From JANXQE01 sp035651635 (GTDB lineage Bacteria > Verrucomicrobiota > Verrucomicrobiia > Limisphaerales > UBA8199), in NCBI GenBank assembly GCA_035651635.1, contig DASRFK010000043.1:1-21142 (forward strand): DNA of 21,142 nt, read 5' to 3'. Within the stretch, counting starts at the first letter, position 1. Each line of letters opens with the position of its first letter. Below are positions 17,340 to 21,142 of the stretch, piece after piece. The translations under genes were made by a program, and so were the position numbers. The notes under the pieces are model-generated. The model made no database searches, was not told the DNA's origin, and saw nothing but the letters and a program-made list of their open reading frames with translations.

Positions 17340-17765
17340 ATGCTTAAGAAAATTGATCACCTGGGCATCGCAGTGCGGTCGCTGGATGAAGCTGTCCCAT
17401 ACTACGAAAAAGCTCTCGGCCTGAAATGCGAGCATCGCGAGGAAGTGCCTTCCCAAAAAGTGCGCACCGCGTTTTTCAGCCTGGGCGAGGTTCACTTGGA
17501 ATTGCTCGAACCTACGGATCCGGAGGGCCCGATTGCCAAGTTCCTCGAAAAAAATCCCAATGGCGGCATCCATCACATTGCTTTCGGAACTGATGACATC
17601 AATGCCCAACTTGGCCAGGCTTCCGCCGCCGGTATCAAACTGATTCACGAGAAGCCTTTTGACGGCGCGGCTGGCAAGCTCGTCGCCTTTCTTCATCCCA
17701 AGTCGACCTTCGGAGTGTTGACCGAGTTCTGCATGGCCAAGCCAGGCGCGACTCCCCACCACTGA
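17340..17765 (+). CDS. mce: Methylmalonyl-CoA epimerase
   Basis: The protein has 141 residues and belongs to the glyoxalase/bleomycin-resistance (VOC) fold. It begins MLKKIDHLGIAVRSLDEA. The likely metal ligands include H7 (IDHLGIAV), H79 (GIHHIAF) and E129 (LTEF), with another from the VHLELLEP strand. The block LEKNPNGGIHHIAFGTDDI is characteristic of the family. The enzyme interconverts (R)- and (S)-methylmalonyl-CoA, linking the B12 mutase, which uses the R form, to the carboxyltransferase, which uses the S form. Its position between meaB and the 12S gene fits this bridging job exactly. It has a good Shine-Dalgarno sequence, with 25 bp to the preceding stop and 15 bp to the next start, so it is clearly within the operon. 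Confidence 0.95.
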   Translation: MLKKIDHLGIAVRSLDEAVPYYEKALGLKCEHREEVPSQKVRTAFFSLGEVHLELLEPTDPEGPIAKFLEKNPNGGIHHIAFGTDDINAQLGQASAAGIKLIHEKPFDGAAGKLVAFLHPKSTFGVLTEFCMAKPGATPHH

Positions 17766-17780
17766 ACGCGAAACAATTTT

Positions 17781-19334
17781 ATGGCACTACCTAAACCACT
17801 ATTGGAGGAACTCGCCAAGCGCCGCGCGACCGCGCGGGCCGGCGGCGGCGAAGATAAACTTGAGATCAGGCGCAAAAAGGGCGTGATGACTGCCCGCGAC
17901 CGCCTGGACAACCTGTTTCAACCGGGGACATTCCTCGAGCAGGGGATGCATGCCGAGCACGATTGCCATAATTTTGGCCTCGAGAAGAAATCTTTTCCCG
18001 GTGACGGCGTGGTCACCGGTACGGGCCTGGTCGACGGTCGCCTCGTAGCCGCCTTTAGCCAGGATTTCACCGTAAGCGGCGGTTCGCTCGGGCGAATCCA
18101 CGCCAAGAAAATTTGCGGCTTAATGGAGTACGCGCTGAAAGTCGGCTGCCCGATCATCGGGTTCAACGATTCCGGCGGCGCCCGGATCCAGGAAGGAGAC
18201 GATTCACTCTCGGGCTATGGCCAGGTGTTTTTCCGCAACGTGCTGGTCTCGGGTGTGCTGCCGCAGATTGCGATCATCGCGGGGCCCTGCGCGGGAGGAG
18301 CCGCCTATTCGCCCGCGTTGATGGACTTCATCATCATGGTGAAAGGCAGTTCCAACATGTTCATTTGCGGCCCGGACGTCATCCAGGCGGTGACGGGTCA
18401 GAAATGCACGATGGAAGAAATCGGCAGCCCGGCCGCCAACGCCAGCGTCAGCGGCAATGTGCAGTTCATCGCCGACAATGACGGCCACGCCATTCAAATC
18501 GCCCGGCGCTTGCTCTCTTTCATTCCAGCCAATAATCTCCTGGATCCACCGCACCGGCCAACCGCCCAGGTTGATATGAGCCCCGACCCGGAGATGGGCA
18601 AGCTCGTGCCGGAAAGCTCCAAGGACCCACTCGACGTTTCCAAGGTAATTGCGCGCATGGTTGATAATGGCGATTTTCTGGAAGTGTACCAGGCATTCGC
18701 TCGCAACATCATTGTTGGGTTCGCCAGGATGCAGGGGATCGTCACCGGCATTGTTGCCAATAATTCGCTCGTGAAGGCTGGCACGCTCGACATCGATTCC
18801 TCCGACAAAGCCGCGCGGTTCATCCGGTTCTGTAATGTTTTCAACATCCCCCTGGTCACACTGGTCGATGTCCCCGGCTTCATGCCAGGCGTTCAACAGG
18901 AGCGCGGCGGCATTATTCGGCACGGAGCAAAAATGCTGTTTGCTTACGCGGCGGCGACGGTTCCGAAAATTACCCTGATTCTGCGCAAAGCTTACGGTGG
19001 GGCGTATCTGGCCATGTGCAGCTCCGATATGGGCGCGGATTTTGTTTACGCGTGGCCCACGGCTGAGATCGCCGTGATGGGCGCCGAAGGCGCTGTAAAG
19101 GTGTTGTACAAAAAAGAAATCACCGCCGCCAAGGACCCAAAGGCCAAGGAAGCCGAGTTGGTGGCAGAGTACCGCGAAAAGTTCTGTTCGCCTTACGAAG
19201 CGGCCAAAAAGGCGATGATTACCGACGTGATCCTGCCCGAAGAAACTCGGGCGCTGGTTTCCATGGCCCTTCGCAATACCTTGACCAAGCGCGAAACACG
19301 TCCGCCTAAGAAACACGGCACGATTCCGATGTAA
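17781..19334 (+). CDS. mmdA: Transcarboxylase 12S-type subunit (methylmalonyl-CoA/propionyl-CoA carboxyltransferase)
   Basis: The protein has 517 residues and two crotonase-like carboxyltransferase halves. Landmarks are DSGGARIQEG and AGPCAGGAAYSPALMDF in the N half, and FNIPLVTLVDVPGF, LRKAYGGAYLAM and FVYAWPTAEIAVMGAEGAV in the C half. The Gly-Gly-Ala peptides form the oxyanion holes that hold the CoA thioester and biotin carbonyls. The family includes the transcarboxylase 12S subunit, MmdA of the sodium-pumping decarboxylase and PccB. The sequence alone does not separate these. With a 5S gene and a biotin carrier in the cluster but no biotin carboxylase or membrane pump, the 12S role is most likely: it moves the carboxyl group between (S)-methylmalonyl-CoA and biotin. 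No clear Shine-Dalgarno sequence precedes the ATG. Confidence 0.92.
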   Translation: MALPKPLLEELAKRRATARAGGGEDKLEIRRKKGVMTARDRLDNLFQPGTFLEQGMHAEHDCHNFGLEKKSFPGDGVVTGTGLVDGRLVAAFSQDFTVSGGSLGRIHAKKICGLMEYALKVGCPIIGFNDSGGARIQEGDDSLSGYGQVFFRNVLVSGVLPQIAIIAGPCAGGAAYSPALMDFIIMVKGSSNMFICGPDVIQAVTGQKCTMEEIGSPAANASVSGNVQFIADNDGHAIQIARRLLSFIPANNLLDPPHRPTAQVDMSPDPEMGKLVPESSKDPLDVSKVIARMVDNGDFLEVYQAFARNIIVGFARMQGIVTGIVANNSLVKAGTLDIDSSDKAARFIRFCNVFNIPLVTLVDVPGFMPGVQQERGGIIRHGAKMLFAYAAATVPKITLILRKAYGGAYLAMCSSDMGADFVYAWPTAEIAVMGAEGAVKVLYKKEITAAKDPKAKEAELVAEYREKFCSPYEAAKKAMITDVILPEETRALVSMALRNTLTKRETRPPKKHGTIPM

Positions 19335-19361
19335 GCACAGCGCAACCAACGCCCTATTCTT

Positions 19362-19778
19362 ATGCATAAACAGCAACCTTCTGAGCCCGCGAGCTCCGGA
19401 CCGGGTAACGCGCTGCCCGAGGCCGAGGCAAGCCTCGGCCAGGCGCTTGCCCTCATCCACCGCGCTTTGGCCAGGCTCGATGAACCCGGACGCGCCGGCG
19501 AAGTTCAGTCGGCGCTGCAAAAAACCGCCGGCCTGGTGGAATCGGCGCGACAGGCACATCAGCGGCTATTCGCCGCCGGCTCGGCGGCGGTCGCTGGCGT
19601 GGTGCAAACCGGTCTCGATTCCGAGTTGGTCGCGGTCATTTCCGCTGCTGTGACGGCAGTGTTGGACCGCCCGTACCGTCTCGTGTCCGTTGAACCGGTT
19701 GTGGCATCCGTGCCGCACCTGAATGTCTGGGCCCTGGAAGGCCGCACCCAAATCTTCCAATCTCACAAGATCCGGTGA
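19362..19778 (+). CDS. Small OadG/MmdD-like accessory protein without a membrane segment
   Basis: The protein has 138 residues and lies 27 bp after the 12S gene. The C-terminal third reads SELVAVISAAVTAVLDRPY, then RLVSVEPV, a tryptophan in NVWALEGR, and ends in FQSHKIR. The (E)LVAVI.AAV.A pattern with a following WALEGR-like tail resembles the soluble part of the OadG (gamma) and MmdD (delta) subunits of sodium-pumping decarboxylases. Those proteins have a transmembrane helix at the N-terminus; here the N-terminal part is instead hydrophilic and helical (residues about 20-65: LGQALALIHRALARL, VQSALQKTAGLVESARQA). It is probably a cytoplasmic assembly factor for the carboxylase complex. The resemblance is short, so this is an inference supported by operon position. 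Confidence 0.6.
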   Translation: MHKQQPSEPASSGPGNALPEAEASLGQALALIHRALARLDEPGRAGEVQSALQKTAGLVESARQAHQRLFAAGSAAVAGVVQTGLDSELVAVISAAVTAVLDRPYRLVSVEPVVASVPHLNVWALEGRTQIFQSHKIR

Positions 19779-19792
19779 TTACGACTGAACAG

Positions 19793-19798
19793 AAGGAG
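19793..19798 (+). promoter_or_regulatory. Shine-Dalgarno sequence of the biotin carrier gene
   Basis: AAGGAG ends 4 nt before the ATG at 19803. It is the strongest ribosome binding site in the window, which fits a small carrier subunit needed in excess over its large partners. Confidence 0.75.
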
Positions 19799-19802
19799 AC
19801 CC

Positions 19803-20213
19803 ATGATTAAACGACTTCGTGTTACGGTTGATGGGCACACTTACGACGTGACCGTCGAGATGGCGGACGAACAGCCGGCCCAGGCTGCCCCCCTTTCGGC
19901 CCCTCCGCCGCTTCCGGCAGCGCCGCCGCCGATTTCACCTCCCAGCGCCAGCCCTCCTCCGGCTCCGGCGCCAAGCGCCCCAACGCCCGGACCCACTACG
20001 CCCGGCGACGTGCCCAGCCCGTTAGCCGGGCGTGTCACTGCTATCGTGGTCGCCGCCGGCCAGAGCGTCAAAGAGGGGGACCACCTGCTGACCCTCGAAG
20101 CCATGAAGATGAACACGTTCGTCTTTGCGCCCAAGTCTGGCAGTGTAGCCGAAATCAAGGCCGCCGTTGGCGACGCTGTCGAGGAGCATCAGGTCCTGAT
20201 GCGGATCGCATGA
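19803..20213 (+). CDS. mmdC: Biotin carboxyl carrier protein (transcarboxylase 1.3S-type)
   Basis: The protein has 136 residues, similar to the 1.3S subunit of Propionibacterium and to MmdC. It starts with a short beta segment, MIKRLRVTVDGHTYDVTVE. A Pro/Ala-rich flexible linker covers about residues 25-72. The biotinyl domain begins at PSPLAGRVTAIVV and contains the biotinylation motif EAMKMN with target K102, placed 34 residues before the C-terminus as usual. It carries the carboxyl group as carboxybiotin between the 12S and 5S subunits. A strong Shine-Dalgarno sequence precedes it. A biotin-protein ligase gene lies downstream. The biotin domain is certain; its assignment to a transcarboxylase and not another biotin enzyme comes from the gene order. 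Confidence 0.95.
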   Translation: MIKRLRVTVDGHTYDVTVEMADEQPAQAAPLSAPPPLPAAPPPISPPSASPPPAPAPSAPTPGPTTPGDVPSPLAGRVTAIVVAAGQSVKEGDHLLTLEAMKMNTFVFAPKSGSVAEIKAAVGDAVEEHQVLMRIA

Positions 20214-20226
20214 CAAGTTCGGAGTC

Positions 20227-20240
20227 CCGGCTTTAGCCGG
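20227..20240. repeat. Compact palindrome (CCGGCT TT AGCCGG)
   Basis: This perfect 6-bp inverted repeat around TT begins 14 bp after the stop of the biotin carrier gene. Its arms match the outer arms of the palindrome at 8715-8755. No T-tract follows, so it is not a clear terminator. It could end or stabilise the operon transcript before birA. Confidence 0.6.
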
Positions 20241-20315
20241 CAAGTCGTTCGACCCTTTGAACCTACAATCACCCCTGGTCATCAGGCCGCCTCAGAAAAG
20301 CTCGGTTAGCAGCGC

Positions 20316-20342
20316 AATGTTTATGGAAAAGACTAAAACATT
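20316..20342. repeat. AT-rich inverted repeat (AATGTTT ... AAACATT)
   Basis: Perfect 7-bp arms are separated by 13 nt. It lies in the repeat-filled gap before birA and directly precedes the GCTCC/GGAGC hairpins. It may be part of the same dispersed element. Confidence 0.4.
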
Positions 20343-20348
20343 TGATCA

Positions 20349-20487
20349 GCTCCAGAGGAGCGGAATGTGACTCGCATGCGACGTGTCTCATTAAATTTCC
20401 TGCCTCGGCTTGCGATTGATTCCACTCCTACGGAGCTCCATAACCTTGAGAGGTCGAGACTACCAACATCACGCTCCTAACGGAGTG
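20349..20487. repeat. Cluster of three CTCC/GGAG hairpins (dispersed intergenic repeat)
   Basis: Three small hairpins share the core CTCC-nnn-GGAG: GCTCC-AGA-GGAGC at 20349-20361, CTCC-TAC-GGAG at 20425-20435, and CGCTCC-TAAC-GGAGTG at 20472-20487. From memory, sequences of this kind are scattered in the intergenic regions of Verrucomicrobia and often appear as spurious short proteins. Within the 271-bp gap after the biotin carrier gene I see no separate gene. The last hairpin contains the likely birA start codon. Confidence 0.6.
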
Positions 20488-21142
20488 CGGTCTGCCTGCC
20501 CCGATGGAACCTGGACGCTGCACGAGCACCCGGTAGTTACCTCTACCAATCTGGTTGCGGGGAAATTGCCCGCTTGGAATGCGGTTCGTGCCGATATCCA
20601 GACTCAGGGGCGGGGACGGTTTCAGCGCGCGTGGGTCTCTGACAAGGGCGGGCTTTGGCTTTCGGCGGTGGTGCCCTTGGGGCCGGACCCGCTCCAGCGG
20701 CGCGCGCTCCCCCTGGCCGCCGGTTTAGCGGTTTGCGAAACCCTAAACGAACTTGGCATTTCCGGATTTCGTCTGCGCTGGCCCAATGACGTGCTGGTGG
20801 GAAACAAAAAACTCGCCGGTCTGCTGATTGATCAATTCGTGGCCGGCCTCGCGGTGATTGGGATTGGTATTAACGTGACCAATCGCCCCGAAGCGACAGA
20901 CCCCCAATTAGTCAACCTGGTGGCCCGAATGGCTGATTTGCTCTCAAAACCGCCTGACTTGGCCTCCCTGACGATACGGGTCTTGCGCCACTTGCGAAGC
21001 ACTTTGCTGGCTCTCGAAACCCAAGGAACATCCGCCTTGTTTCTTCGCGTGAATCAGCTTTGGCTGCCGCCTCGAACTGTGGAACTGGACCTCGACGGCA
21101 AACTCGCGTCCGGAGTCTTTCATGGAATCGATTCCCAAGGCC
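20485..21142 (+). CDS. birA: Biotin-protein ligase, catalytic part (3' end missing)
   Basis: The frame is open to the right edge, with 219 residues visible from the GTG at 20485. Family motifs are clear: STN (20-22), QGRGRFQRAW with GRGR at 42-45, GLWLSAVVPL, RWPNDVLVGNKKLAGLL with W99 and K109 (equivalent to the biotin-binding lysine of E. coli BirA), and VIGIGINVTN. It joins biotin to AMP and then to the target lysine of the carrier protein encoded just upstream. There is no N-terminal winged-helix domain, so it is a class I enzyme that should not act as a repressor. The start is uncertain: the frame stays open back to 20395, and no ATG is in frame near the conserved part. GTG 20485 is the closest candidate and TTG 20446 the next. 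Both lie in repeat sequence, and the region before W(T)LHEHPVV is not conserved-looking. Confidence 0.88.
   Translation, partial: MRSACPDGTWTLHEHPVVTSTNLVAGKLPAWNAVRADIQTQGRGRFQRAWVSDKGGLWLSAVVPLGPDPLQRRALPLAAGLAVCETLNELGISGFRLRWPNDVLVGNKKLAGLLIDQFVAGLAVIGIGINVTNRPEATDPQLVNLVARMADLLSKPPDLASLTIRVLRHLRSTLLALETQGTSALFLRVNQLWLPPRTVELDLDGKLASGVFHGIDSQG

Noticed and set aside
18204..19559. Long minus-strand open frame of 451 codons opposite the 12S gene, and similar long antisense frames opposite mutA (12607-13680) and the 5S gene (10497-11567)
   Set aside because: These are mirror frames produced by high GC and codon bias. Their products show no family motifs, and they oppose genes with clear catalytic residues.
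20349..20487. CRISPR-like array in the birA leader
   Set aside because: The repeated hairpins are short, unequal and irregularly spaced, with no constant-length spacers or cas genes.

Overview
This window looks like a chromosomal segment from a member of the Verrucomicrobiota, probably of the Pedosphaera/Limisphaera type. The signs are high GC, weak or absent Shine-Dalgarno sequences, secreted Calx-beta/Ig proteins, a very large periplasmic-sensor histidine kinase, and intergenic palindromes and a 7-bp tandem repeat of kinds I associate from memory with that phylum. The assignment is inference; no rRNA or other marker gene is present.

Left part (1-9.8 kb), surface and carbohydrate functions. 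It begins with the 3' part of a secreted zinc peptidase of the plant/bacterial basic-secretory-protein type. Next come a secreted conserved protein of unknown function (minus strand) and, divergent from it, a hybrid sensor histidine kinase of about 1,560 residues with discoidin-like and OB-like repeats outside the membrane. A secreted GH36 alpha-galactosidase (minus) overlaps the kinase gene tail to tail by 23 bp. Last is a small secreted Calx-beta plus double Ig-like protein (minus). The gap between these last two genes holds three strong palindromes.

The 450-bp gap at 9801-10256 separates this from the right part. It contains a structured element at 10036-10081 with two mutually exclusive hairpins, and a short inverted repeat just before the first gene of the next operon.

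Right part (10.26-21.14 kb), one plus-strand operon-like cluster for the methylmalonyl-CoA (Wood-Werkman) propionate pathway. In order: 5S-type carboxyltransferase subunit, mutA, mutB, meaB, methylmalonyl-CoA epimerase, 12S-type carboxyltransferase, a small OadG/MmdD-like protein, a biotin carrier protein, and a biotin-protein ligase cut by the window edge. The 5S, 12S and biotin-carrier genes are the three parts of methylmalonyl-CoA:pyruvate transcarboxylase. No biotin carboxylase and no membrane decarboxylase pump subunit lies in the window. The set therefore reads as: succinyl-CoA to (R)-methylmalonyl-CoA by the B12 mutase, protected by MeaB; epimerisation to the (S) form; then transfer of the carboxyl group through biotin to pyruvate, giving propionyl-CoA and oxaloacetate. 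The ligase attaches the biotin. The pathway could also run in reverse for propionate assimilation.

The 271-bp gap before birA is filled by small palindromes of a kind that appears dispersed, and the likely birA start lies inside one of them. A 7-bp tandem repeat sits upstream of mutA and would be translated if the first ATG were used.
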